Below, piece by piece: positions 1-7,522 of a stretch of DNA of 64,000 bases. Source of the stretch: Lentzea xinjiangensis (GTDB lineage Bacteria > Actinomycetota > Actinomycetes > Mycobacteriales > Pseudonocardiaceae); NCBI RefSeq assembly GCF_900110955.1, contig NZ_FOFR01000020.1:93787-157786 (forward strand), read 5' to 3'. Both the position numbers and the translations under genes were made by a program. Under the pieces are notes generated by a model, which was not told the origin of the DNA, did no database searches, and saw only the letters and a program-made list of their open reading frames with translations. The stretch's first letter is position 1. Each line of letters starts with the position of its first letter.

Positions 1-76
1 TGTCGGCGGCGCGAGCCTTCAGGCGGACGAGTTCAGCAAGCTGTGCGCTCTGGCCGCCGGTGGCCCTCTACCCTAA
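1..76 (+). CDS. tpiA: triosephosphate isomerase, C-terminal end (partial)
   Basis: Reading from base 2, 24 codons run to a TAA at 74-76 and end in ALAAGGPLP, the usual C-terminus of actinobacterial TpiA. The preceding VGGASL is the phosphate-binding loop near the end of this TIM barrel. TpiA interconverts dihydroxyacetone phosphate and glyceraldehyde 3-phosphate in glycolysis. The 5' part lies outside the window. secG follows 95 bases downstream, as in the common actinobacterial gap-pgk-tpiA-secG order, which supports the call despite the short fragment. Confidence 0.85.
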   Translation, partial: VGGASLQADEFSKLCALAAGGPLP

Positions 77-171
77 GTTGATCTGGGTAAACCCTTCGTC
101 CCAACTGGTTGCACACGTTCGGCAGTCGAACAGGTACTCTATGGCGTCGGCTGCCTGACAGCGAGGAAGAA

Positions 172-411
172 ATGATCCTGTTCCTGCAGATCCTGTTGAT
201 CGTCTCCAGCGTGCTGCTGGTGCTGCTCGTGCTGTTGCACCGCGGCCGTGGTGGCGGCCTTTCTTCGCTGTTCGGTGGCGGTATGCAGTCGAGTCTGTCC
301 GGTTCCTCCGTTGTCGAGAAGAACCTCGACCGCCTGACGCTCTTCGTCGGCGCGGTCTGGGTCATCGCCATCGTGGGCATCGGGCTGCTGATCAAGCTCC
401 CCGGAGCCTGA
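172..411 (+). CDS. secG: preprotein translocase subunit SecG
   Basis: 79 residues. SecG is the small accessory subunit of the SecYEG protein-export channel in the cytoplasmic membrane. Two hydrophobic segments (about residues 3-22 and 53-74) flank a Gly/Ser-rich loop with the family pattern HRGRGGGLSSLFGGG. The ATG at 172 is chosen because GAGGAAG lies just upstream; an in-frame ATG at 109 would add 21 residues without membrane character. It sits between tpiA and rbpA, a conserved actinobacterial neighbourhood. Confidence 0.93.
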   Translation: MILFLQILLIVSSVLLVLLVLLHRGRGGGLSSLFGGGMQSSLSGSSVVEKNLDRLTLFVGAVWVIAIVGIGLLIKLPGA

Positions 412-429
412 TCAACCGTTCAGCGGCAG

Positions 430-445
430 AAGCCCCTCGGGGCTT
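430..445 (+). terminator. short hairpin between secG and rbpA
   Basis: AAGCCC-CTCG-GGGCTT forms a 6-bp stem with a 4-base loop 18 bases after the secG stop. No T-run follows, so it may be a weak terminator, an RNA-stabilising hairpin, or nothing. Confidence 0.3.
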
Positions 446-477
446 GGGGTAACCACTTGGTGGGGGTGTAACGGTCG

Positions 478-822
478 ATGTCCGGTGGTAACGCGATTCG
501 CGGTACCCGCGTCGGCGCAGGTCCGATGGGCGAATCGGAGCGCGGCGAGTCCGCGCCCCGCCGTCGGGTGTCGTACTGGTGCGCGAACGGTCACGAGTCC
601 CGGCCTTCCTTCGCGGTCGACGCGGAGGTGCCGGAGAACTGGGACTGCCCGCGCTGCGGCCTGCCGGCAGGTCGTGACGAGCAGACGCCACCCGCGCCTC
701 CGCGCAACGAGCCGTACAAGACGCACCTTGCGTACGTGAAGGAGCGGCGCTCCGACGCGGACGGCGAGGCGATCCTCGAAGAGGCGCTCGCCAAGCTGCG
801 CCGCCAGCGCGAAGAGCCGTAG
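478..822 (+). CDS. rbpA: RNA polymerase-binding protein RbpA
   Basis: 114 residues. RbpA is an actinobacteria-specific transcription factor that binds RNA polymerase holoenzyme with group I sigma factors and stabilises open complexes. The core YWCANGHESRPSF followed by WDCPRCGLPAGRDEQTPP is the family signature, including the Cys/His set (C, H, CxxC) of the zinc-binding fold. The C-terminal EAILEEALAKLRRQR is the sigma-interacting helix. The start is the ATG at 478; the ribosome site is weak. A long inverted repeat follows at 846. Confidence 0.95.
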   Translation: MSGGNAIRGTRVGAGPMGESERGESAPRRRVSYWCANGHESRPSFAVDAEVPENWDCPRCGLPAGRDEQTPPAPPRNEPYKTHLAYVKERRSDADGEAILEEALAKLRRQREEP

Positions 823-845
823 GCTCTCGGCTCGAACGAGAACAA

Positions 846-886
846 CGCGAAATGCCCCCTCTGCTGCGGAGAGGGGGCATTTCGCG
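846..886. terminator. bidirectional terminator between rbpA and the converging gene
   Basis: Perfect 17-bp arms (846-862 and 870-886) enclose a 7-base loop between two convergent genes. The short A-run and T-run inside the arms suit termination in both directions. It starts 24 bases after the rbpA stop and ends 13 bases before the stop of the minus-strand gene. Confidence 0.85.
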
Positions 887-898
887 TTTCGTCTTCTT

Positions 899-1771
899 TC
901 AGCGCCGCAGTCCGGCGAACTGGCGGCGCAGCATCGCGGCACCGACCAGGAGGAAGAACAGCAGCACCACGAGCGTGCCGGTCGTGCCGCCCGACGAGCT
1001 CGACAGCGTCACGTCGACGTTGCCGACCAGGGTGATGCCGCACTCGGCACGCACCTTGTGCCTGCCGGGCTCGATGTCCGTGAACCTCACCGGCGAGGTG
1101 AACTCGCCGTTCTCGTCGGCCACGGTCCTGCCCACGTCCTGGCCCAGCGACTTCAGCGTGACGTCCGCGCCCCCGGGGCAGCCGGTGCCGGTCGCGGTCA
1201 AGTCGTCGCCCGGCTGGATGTTCTCCTTGTCCAGCACCAGGACACCGGCGCCGGGGCCGGCCGGCTCGCTCGCGGAGGACGAGGGCTGCGACGAGGACGG
1301 CGGCGTGGTCGTCGTCGTGACCGGCGGAGTCGTGGTGGTCGTGACGACCGGGGTTCGCGTCGTCACCGGCGGGGCGGTGACGGGAGGGTTCGTGACCGGG
1401 GGAGGGGTGACCGGCGGGGTGGTCGTCGTGGTGACCGGGGCCGGCGTCACGCGGAACGTGCCGCGCGCCAGGCGGTTGCACTCGTCGCTCGCGGTGAAGA
1501 CGTACGAGCCTTCCTTGGCACCTGCCGGGATCGTCGCGGTGACCGAACCGTTAGCCGCCCACGGCGCGGTGGCCAGTACGCTTCCGCCCCAGCCGATGCG
1601 CACGGTGCCCTTGCACCGGTAGAAGCCTGACCAGGTGAAAGTCGCGCTGGAACCGGCGGGGCCGCTGTTCGGGCTCGCGGTCACCGCCGGTGGTTGCTGG
1701 GCGGTCGCCGGTGTGGCGACCAGCACCGTAACACCGGCTGCCAGAGCCACGAGTAAGCCTGAAGACCGCAT
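899..1771 (-). CDS. secreted, membrane-anchored Thr/Pro-rich surface protein
   Basis: 290 residues. An N-terminal signal peptide (about 1-25, ending ATPATA) precedes an Ig-like segment (about 30-110) with two Cys that could form a disulfide. Next is a low-complexity linker of TTTTPP and PPVT repeats (about 113-165), a second beta-rich domain (about 175-255) with two more Cys, and a C-terminal hydrophobic helix followed by a basic tail. It is therefore probably exported and held at the membrane, with the linker spanning the cell wall. No enzyme motif is visible. Its start is only 33 bases from the divergent membrane-protein/kinase pair, so the two units probably share regulation. Confidence 0.8.
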   Translation of the reverse strand: MRSSGLLVALAAGVTVLVATPATAQQPPAVTASPNSGPAGSSATFTWSGFYRCKGTVRIGWGGSVLATAPWAANGSVTATIPAGAKEGSYVFTASDECNRLARGTFRVTPAPVTTTTTPPVTPPPVTNPPVTAPPVTTRTPVVTTTTTPPVTTTTTPPSSSQPSSSASEPAGPGAGVLVLDKENIQPGDDLTATGTGCPGGADVTLKSLGQDVGRTVADENGEFTSPVRFTDIEPGRHKVRAECGITLVGNVDVTLSSSSGGTTGTLVVLLFFLLVGAAMLRRQFAGLRR

Positions 1772-1804
1772 TCCAACTCCCGGATCAGAACCGAAGGTGT
1801 GCTA

Positions 1805-2575
1805 GTGAGACGTCGCTTGGCCGGTGCAGGTTTACTGCTGTGGTGCGGGATTATGCTGGCACCGCCGGCGGCCTCCGCAGAGGACGGGTCCGTGCTGCTC
1901 GAGGCCGATGTGGACGGCAGGCCCGTCGGGGTGGGCAACCTGGTGCTCGACCCCTCGGACACCGCCAAGGTGTCCGTTACGGTCCGCAACGGCACGGACA
2001 CCGTGCAGCGCGTGAAGACCGTGCGGATCAGCGGCACCGCGCTGGCGTTGACCTTCTTCGCCTACGACACGACGGTCCCGTTCGACGTCCCGCCGCGCTC
2101 CGCCGAGACGCGGTCGTTCCCGCTCGACCCCTCCGACCTCGGCTCGCAGGCCATCGGTCTCCTGCCGGTCACCATCGAGGTCGTCGACGTGCGGCGGGAG
2201 ACCATCGCGTCCGTCGGAACCACCGGGGACGTCAAGGGCTCGCTGTGGTCCGTGTACGGCGCGTTCGGGCTGGCGGTGCTGGTGCTGACGGCGTTGTCGT
2301 GGACCGCGGCCCTGATCGCGCTGGCGCGCCGCCGGCTGCCCGCGAACCGGTGGCAGCGCGCCATGCGGTTCCTGCCCGCCGGCATCGGGACCGGGCTCGT
2401 CGCGGTGATCTCGTTGTCGGTGCTGCGGCTCGTCGCACCGTCACCGGCGGCCGAGATCCCGTTCATCGTCGGTGCCGCCGCGGTGGCGTTGCTCCTCGGC
2501 TACGTGACACCGCATCCGGGTGAGCGGCGGGGGATGTCCGACCTGGACGCCGACACCGTGAGGATCCGGCTGTGA
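1805..2575 (+). CDS. membrane protein with extracellular Ig-like domain
   Basis: 256 residues from the GTG at 1805, which has GAAGG about 7 bases upstream; an in-frame GTG at 1799 is too close to that site. A signal peptide (ending near PAASA) leads into a beta-rich extracellular region of about 120 residues, then three predicted membrane helices and a short cytoplasmic tail. The stop overlaps the kinase start (GTGA), so the two genes are translationally coupled. A sensory or partner role for the kinase is inferred from this coupling only; the family is not recognised. Confidence 0.75.
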   Translation: MRRRLAGAGLLLWCGIMLAPPAASAEDGSVLLEADVDGRPVGVGNLVLDPSDTAKVSVTVRNGTDTVQRVKTVRISGTALALTFFAYDTTVPFDVPPRSAETRSFPLDPSDLGSQAIGLLPVTIEVVDVRRETIASVGTTGDVKGSLWSVYGAFGLAVLVLTALSWTAALIALARRRLPANRWQRAMRFLPAGIGTGLVAVISLSVLRLVAPSPAAEIPFIVGAAAVALLLGYVTPHPGERRGMSDLDADTVRIRL

Positions 2576-4170
2576 GCCTGCCGAGCGTGGTGGCCGCGCT
2601 CCCGCAGTACGCGGTCGGCGAGCAGATCGGCGAAGGCGGGATGGGGGTCGTCTACGGCGGCGTGCACCGGCAGCTCGGCCGGCCCGTCGCGATCAAACGG
2701 CTGCCGCACGCGGTGGCCGAGGACCCGCGGATGAGCGAGCGCTTCGAGCACGAGGCGCGGCTGCTCGCCCGGCTCGACCACCCGCACATCGTGCCGGTGT
2801 ACGACTACGTCCGGCAGCAGGGCGAGCACCTGCTGGTGATGGAACGCCTCGACGGCGGCACCGTCTGGTCGCGGTTCTCCGGCGATGGACTGACCGCGCA
2901 GCAGTCGTGCGGCATTGTGCTGGCGGCGTTGTCCGGCCTGCACGCCGCGCACGAGGCCGGCGTGCTGCACCTGGACGTGAAGCCGAAGAACCTGCTCTTC
3001 ACCTCGACCGGCGTGGTCAAGGTGGCGGACTTCGGCATCTCCCAGGTGGTGTCGGAGGGCGCCACGCTCGTGACGCACGGCGGCGCGGTGCTCGGCACGC
3101 CCGCTTACATCGCGCCGGAACAGGCGATGGGCAACGCGTTGTCGCCCGCGGCCGACGTCTACGCGACCGGCACGATGCTCTACGAGCTGCTGTGCGGCGA
3201 CCTGCCGTTCGACCGCGGCGGCGGGCCGATCGCGATGATCCAGAAGCGGGTGCACCAGGACCCGCGGCCGTTGCCGACCGTGCCGGAGCCCCTGGCGGGC
3301 GTGGTGATGCGCAGCATCGCGCGGGCCCCGGAAGCGCGGTACCGCAACGCCGAGACGTTCGCGATCGACCTGGCGGGCGCGGCCGGCCACCTGTTCGGCC
3401 CGGACTGGCTGGTGCGCCTGGGGATGCCGGTGCACCTGGCGCCGCAGGTGTCGGCGTCGTCCGCGCGCCCGTCGTTGCGGCCGGTCGAGCGGGACACCGC
3501 CTCGCTCACGCACCAGCCGATCCGCGCCACGCTGGTGGACCCGGTGCCCGCCGCGCGGCTGGGCGGCAGCGGCACGCTGGTGCCCGCCGCGCGGGTGATC
3601 GCGAAACCGGCGACGCCGTGGGTGCTGTGGCTCGCGGCGGCGGTCGCCCTGCTCGCGCTGGTCGTCGTGCCGTTCCTGGCCTCCGGCCGGGAGCTGGCCG
3701 AGGTCGGCCACGACCTGACCGAGCCGGTGGCCGAGCAGGGGAACCAGCTCGTGGTGAGCCTCGCCGGGATCGAGCTCGCGAACGTGCGGCGCGGGCCGGA
3801 CGGGTTCGAGCTGCCCGGCGCGGCGCGCTGGATCGTGGGCGGAGCGGTGACGGCGTCGGTGGACGGGCGGGAGTTCCTGCTCGTGTCGAACCGGTCGCCG
3901 TGGCTGAGCATCATGGGCACCGGGTCCGCGTTGCTGCTGCTCTTCACGCTCGCGTACCTGGAGTCGAACCTGCGGGCGCTGCGCCGGCGGCAGACCGGGA
4001 TGGCCGCGGTGGTCGCGTCGGTGCCGCTCGGCTTCGGGCTGGGGCTGGCCGTGTGGCTGCTGGTGTCCGTACTGCTCAAGCACGAGCCGACGGCGGCGAT
4101 CGCACTCACGTGCGGTGTGCTCGGCGCGGCGGCGGCGCTCAGCGCGTCGCTGGCTTCCCGGCGTGCTTGA
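2572..4170 (+). CDS. Ser/Thr protein kinase with C-terminal membrane segments
   Basis: 532 residues. An N-terminal Hanks-type kinase domain spans about 13-275: glycine loop GEGGMGVVYG, Lys42 in AIK, Glu61, catalytic loop HLDVKPKN (133-140), DFG at 153-155 and GTPAYIAPEQ. The usual HRD is HLD (Arg134 replaced by Leu), so this is a non-RD kinase. A linker precedes four hydrophobic segments in the C-terminal third, without the PASTA repeats of PknB. It probably phosphorylates cytoplasmic targets from the membrane. It overlaps the upstream Ig-domain protein by 4 bases. Confidence 0.9.
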   Translation: MSLPSVVAALPQYAVGEQIGEGGMGVVYGGVHRQLGRPVAIKRLPHAVAEDPRMSERFEHEARLLARLDHPHIVPVYDYVRQQGEHLLVMERLDGGTVWSRFSGDGLTAQQSCGIVLAALSGLHAAHEAGVLHLDVKPKNLLFTSTGVVKVADFGISQVVSEGATLVTHGGAVLGTPAYIAPEQAMGNALSPAADVYATGTMLYELLCGDLPFDRGGGPIAMIQKRVHQDPRPLPTVPEPLAGVVMRSIARAPEARYRNAETFAIDLAGAAGHLFGPDWLVRLGMPVHLAPQVSASSARPSLRPVERDTASLTHQPIRATLVDPVPAARLGGSGTLVPAARVIAKPATPWVLWLAAAVALLALVVVPFLASGRELAEVGHDLTEPVAEQGNQLVVSLAGIELANVRRGPDGFELPGAARWIVGGAVTASVDGREFLLVSNRSPWLSIMGTGSALLLLFTLAYLESNLRALRRRQTGMAAVVASVPLGFGLGLAVWLLVSVLLKHEPTAAIALTCGVLGAAAALSASLASRRA

Positions 4171-4234
4171 CGGCCTGATCGACCAGGTCGGCGAACTCCT
4201 TCGCGTGCTCGTTCCCCGCGTTCCGGCGGTTCAC
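4139..4234 (-). CDS. possible 31-residue ORF coupled to the sensor kinase
   Basis: A GTG at 4234 overlaps the TGA of the upstream sensor kinase (GTGA) and opens 31 codons ending at a TGA at 4139-4141. Codon third positions are almost all G/C, as in real genes here. The product is charged and helical, with NEHAKEFADLVDQAVKHAGK in the middle. It overlaps the 3' end of the convergent Ser/Thr kinase by 32 bases. It is either a small coupled protein or a chance reading frame in GC-rich DNA; no family is recognised. Confidence 0.3.
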   Translation of the reverse strand: MNRRNAGNEHAKEFADLVDQAVKHAGKPATR

Positions 4235-5487
4235 TCGCTGACCACGCGTTCCTTCGGGAACGACGCCGTCACCAGGAAGCCGCCGTCCTCGGTCGGTCCC
4301 GCCGCGAACGCGCCACCGAGCAGCGTGGCGCGTTCGCGCAGGCCGACCAGGCCGTGGCCACCGCTCGGCAACGACGACGACGGGCTGGACGCGGCGGTGT
4401 TGCGCACCTCGACCCGCACGTCGTCGTCGTGGGCGTCGATGAGCACGGTCGCGCTCGCTCCCACGGCGTGCTTGCGGATGTTGGTCAGTGCCTCCTGCAC
4501 CGTCCGGTAGACGGCGCCGGACACCGGCGTGGCGAGGTCCTCGACCGGTCCCTTGAGCTGGATCTTCACCTCGAAGCCCGCGTCCGCCGCCAGGTCGGGC
4601 AGCTCGTCGAGGCCGGGCTGGTTGTCGTCGGTGGTGCGCAGGACCGACACGAGCTGGCGGAGCTCGTCGAGCGTGCGCGTCGACAACGTGCGGATGGTGC
4701 CCGCGACCTGTTTGTGCTCGGCGTCGGCGACGGCCATGCGCAGCGCACCCGCCTGCATCGCGATGAGGCTGACCTGGTGCGACACCACGTCGTGCATCTC
4801 ACGGGCGAGCTTGGCCCGTTCGTCGGCACGGATGGCGTGCGCGTGCAGCACTCGTTCTCTCTCGCGCGACTCGGCCAGTTCCGCGATGCGGCTCGACAGC
4901 TCCTGCCGCGCGTGCGCCAGCAGGCCGATCGCGATCGGCAGGCCCGCCACCAGGAAGCCGTAGATGGCGGAGTGGAAGTGCCCCGACGCCGGTCTCTCGA
5001 TGAGCTCCTGCGGCGGCCAGGCGACGAACCGGCAGAGCCACACGAGTGCCGCGGCGAGACCGGTCTGCCAGGCGCCGACGTAGCGGCGCGCCACCGAGTA
5101 CAGGGCGATCATCGCGGCGAGCTGCGACCAGCCGACGAAGAAGCCGGGGATGGTCAGCACGAGGGTGACGAACGGGAACCGGCGGCGCAGCGCCAGCGCG
5201 CCGACCGCGATCCAGTTGAGCCAGACCTGGTACTGCTCGACCGCGGGCAGGCCGGGCACCGGATCGGCCTCGAGCCACAGCCCGTACAGCCAGACGTCGA
5301 GCACCGCGAAGGAGATCAGCGCCAGGTCGATCAGAACCTGGCGGTAGTCGCCACTCAGCGGCCAGCCCGAACCGGCCGCGGTCCCCTCCCGCCGTCGTCT
5401 GGCGGGGAGCAGCGTCGTGGTCAGGATCCGACCTCCCCTGTGAGCCTTCCGATCCCCACCGTACTGCGCGTATGCGGCGGTTGGCAT
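4231..5487 (-). CDS. NarL-family sensor histidine kinase, orphan
   Basis: 418 residues. The N-terminal half has about five hydrophobic segments and no large external domain. A coiled linker leads to a HisKA_3 dimerisation motif, EMHDVVSHQVSLI (His232), and an HATPase domain with EALTNIRKHA and GHGLVGLRERA. Such kinases usually phosphorylate a LuxR-type regulator, but none is adjacent. The ATG at 5487 is preferred because AAAGGGG lies 6 bases upstream; an ATG at 5520 lacks a ribosome site. The stop overlaps a 31-codon ORF. Confidence 0.88.
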   Translation of the reverse strand: MPTAAYAQYGGDRKAHRGGRILTTTLLPARRRREGTAAGSGWPLSGDYRQVLIDLALISFAVLDVWLYGLWLEADPVPGLPAVEQYQVWLNWIAVGALALRRRFPFVTLVLTIPGFFVGWSQLAAMIALYSVARRYVGAWQTGLAAALVWLCRFVAWPPQELIERPASGHFHSAIYGFLVAGLPIAIGLLAHARQELSSRIAELAESRERERVLHAHAIRADERAKLAREMHDVVSHQVSLIAMQAGALRMAVADAEHKQVAGTIRTLSTRTLDELRQLVSVLRTTDDNQPGLDELPDLAADAGFEVKIQLKGPVEDLATPVSGAVYRTVQEALTNIRKHAVGASATVLIDAHDDDVRVEVRNTAASSPSSSLPSGGHGLVGLRERATLLGGAFAAGPTEDGGFLVTASFPKERVVSE

Positions 5488-5574
5488 TGGTTGCCCCTTT
5501 ACCCCGACCTGCCCCGTCATGGGGGTAAGACGCCCTCACACGCGAATCGGTACGGCGCTCGGCTCACATATGTG

Positions 5575-5608
5575 CTACCGCACACGCTCGGGTGAGCGCG
5601 TGCGGTAG
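5575..5608 (-). terminator. hairpin downstream of the first DUF4360 gene
   Basis: 15-bp arms with one mismatch (5575-5589 and 5594-5608) and a 4-base loop. It lies 12 bases beyond the stop of the minus-strand DUF4360 gene and before the sensor kinase, so it probably terminates the former. There is no strong T-run. Confidence 0.6.
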
Positions 5609-5619
5609 TCACAGCACTG

Positions 5620-6249
5620 CTACGGGCAGGTCTTCCAGCTGAACCGGTACGTCGTGTCGATGGCACCGTCCGTCGAGTCCATGGACACGAAACTCGTCGT
5701 GGTGGCCGTGTCGGACGTGCCGGGGTAGACGCGCAGCTCCGTGTTGATGTTGAAGTTCCGCTGCTCGCCGCAGGGGTGGTAGACGATCGCGGTGAGCTCG
5801 GTCGTGTCGGTCGCCTGCCACCCGTCGCTGTGCGGGCCGTTGTAGCGGTGGGTCGCCGCGTCGTTCTGCGACATGCCCTGGAAGTAGTAGTTGGCCTTCT
5901 GGACGGCGTAGGCGCCGCGTTCCAGGTGTGCGAAACCTCTGTAGTCGGCCTGGGCGATGCCGTAGGTGAAGCCCTGCGGCACGTTCACCCGCAGGTTGAG
6001 CTGGCAGTTCTTGCGGAAGTCGGTCGGCAGCGCACCGACGCCGACCTGGGCCAGGTAGTCGCTGTAGGTGACGGTGAAGGCCTTGTTGTCCTCCGACACC
6101 GCGACCGCCGCCGTCCCCGCCGGGCAGCCGGAGCCGTTGACCGTGACGATCTCGATGGTGAGGTGATCGGGCGGCGGCGTGGTGTTCGGCGCGCCGGGCG
6201 GGATGACGATGGACGAGGCGAGCAGGGCAGCGGCAACCGCGGTGAGCAT
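5620..6249 (-). CDS. secreted DUF4360 family protein (copy 1)
   Basis: 209 residues with a short signal peptide (about 1-20). The mature part has DUF4360 features: VNGSGCPAGTAAV, TYSDYLAQVG, DFRKNCQLNLRVNVPQGF with the following YGIAQADYRGFA, and a C-terminal YRFSWKTCP. Conserved Cys (GSGCP, KNCQ, HPCG, KTC) suggest disulfides. The family is known from secreted actinobacterial and fungal proteins of unknown function. The neighbouring gene upstream is a clear paralogue, so the pair is a tandem duplication. Confidence 0.85.
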   Translation of the reverse strand: MLTAVAAALLASSIVIPPGAPNTTPPPDHLTIEIVTVNGSGCPAGTAAVAVSEDNKAFTVTYSDYLAQVGVGALPTDFRKNCQLNLRVNVPQGFTYGIAQADYRGFAHLERGAYAVQKANYYFQGMSQNDAATHRYNGPHSDGWQATDTTELTAIVYHPCGEQRNFNINTELRVYPGTSDTATTTSFVSMDSTDGAIDTTYRFSWKTCP

Positions 6250-6311
6250 GGGGCACCTTTCCGACGCGTCTCACGGGGTGGGTGGCGGCGGTGGCGGCCT
6301 TTACCGGAGAA

Positions 6312-6938
6312 TCAGCAGCGCTTCCACGAGAACTGGTAGAGCGTGCGCACTTCTCCGCGCGTGTAGTCCATCGTCATGAAACTGTTCGCATTGGCGTCCG
6401 AGGTTCCCTTGTCAACGCGCAGGGAGCTGTTGACGTTGAGATTCTTCTTCTCGCCGCACGGGGCGTGGACGATGTCCGCGAACTCCGTTCGATGCTTGAT
6501 CGACCAGTTGTCGTCGAACGGCCCGGCGAACGTGTGCTTCCATGTGTTGGTGGCCGATTGACCCTGGAAGTAGTAATTCACCCACTGGTGGCCCGTCGCT
6601 CCGCTTTCGAGGTGGGCGAAACCGGCGTAGGTCGCTTCCGCGATGCCGTACGTGAAGCCCTGCGGAACGTTGATCTGCAGGTGGAGCTGGCAGTTCTTGC
6701 GGAAGTCGGTCGCGGGAGCGCCCTTGCCGGCCTGGGCGAGGTAGTCGCTGTAGATCAACCAGAACGACGTGTTGTCCGGCGAGACGACCACTTCCGCGGT
6801 GCCTTGCCTGCACCCGGACCCGTTCACCGTCACCACGTCGACCGTCACCCGTTCCGAAGGAATCACCTCGGCGTGCGCGGGTGTGGACGACAATGTGAAC
6901 AGCACTGCCAGAGCGGCTGCTGCCGTCGCTTTGCGCAT
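6312..6938 (-). CDS. secreted DUF4360 family protein (copy 2)
   Basis: 208 residues from the ATG at 6938, which has AGGAAGG upstream and gives a clean signal peptide ending THE-type STPAHA. It shares the DUF4360 core with copy 1: VNGSGCRQGTAEV, YSDYLAQAGKG, DFRKNCQLHLQINVPQGF, HAPCGEKKNLNVNSSLRV and a terminal YQFSWKRC. The four-Cys pattern is preserved. It is 62 bases upstream of copy 1 on the same strand and probably co-transcribed. An exported structural or binding role is plausible, but no activity can be assigned. Confidence 0.87.
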   Translation of the reverse strand: MRKATAAAALAVLFTLSSTPAHAEVIPSERVTVDVVTVNGSGCRQGTAEVVVSPDNTSFWLIYSDYLAQAGKGAPATDFRKNCQLHLQINVPQGFTYGIAEATYAGFAHLESGATGHQWVNYYFQGQSATNTWKHTFAGPFDDNWSIKHRTEFADIVHAPCGEKKNLNVNSSLRVDKGTSDANANSFMTMDYTRGEVRTLYQFSWKRC

Positions 6939-7132
6939 GAAGTTGGCCCTTCCTGGTGCCTCTTTCTCAGCGTGGAGCGGCAGCGGTGCCGCGAAGGTTA
7001 GCGCAGACCCTCCACCAATGGTGTGACCCGAATGGCGGATGTCACGCTGATGGAGCAGCTCGTGAGGAATTCCCGTGAACAACCGGCCACCTGGTGCTGA
7101 GGGAACGAATAGTTTCCGGCATACTGACGCGC

Positions 7133-7522
7133 ATGTCGCAAGCTGGGCTGGTGCTCGTGGTAGAGGACGAGGACCCCGTGCGGAGGTACACCGTCAGCCT
7201 GCTCGAGGAGCTCGGCTACGCGGTCCTGCAAGCCGGCGACGGGCAGCAGGCCATCGCGGTCCTGCGCGAGCGCCGCGCGGAGGTCAGCGCGATGCTGCTC
7301 GACCACAGCATGCCCGGCCTGTCCGGCGAGGAGGTGCTGGCCGAGCTGGAGCGCGAGGGCCTCACCGTGCCGGTCGTGCTGACCAGCGGCCACGACCGCA
7401 CCGCGCTGGAGCGCCGGTTCGCCGGCCACGAGGTCGCCGGCTACCTGCAGAAACCGTTCCGGCTCGAGCAGCTCGACGAGACCGTGCGCGCCGCGCTCGC
7501 CAAGCGCGCTCAGGCGTCTTGA
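7133..7522 (+). CDS. single-domain response regulator (CheY-like receiver)
   Basis: 129 residues, all receiver domain: acidic pair EDED near residue 11, phospho-acceptor Asp57 in LLDHSMPGLSG, switch residues VVLTSGHD, and the conserved Lys in LQKPF. There is no output domain, so it should act by phosphotransfer or protein contact. The ATG at 7133 is preferred over the in-frame TTG at 7094 because the domain begins right after it. Its 3' end overlaps by 13 bases the convergent hybrid kinase, a plausible partner. Confidence 0.88.
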   Translation: MSQAGLVLVVEDEDPVRRYTVSLLEELGYAVLQAGDGQQAIAVLRERRAEVSAMLLDHSMPGLSGEEVLAELEREGLTVPVVLTSGHDRTALERRFAGHEVAGYLQKPFRLEQLDETVRAALAKRAQAS

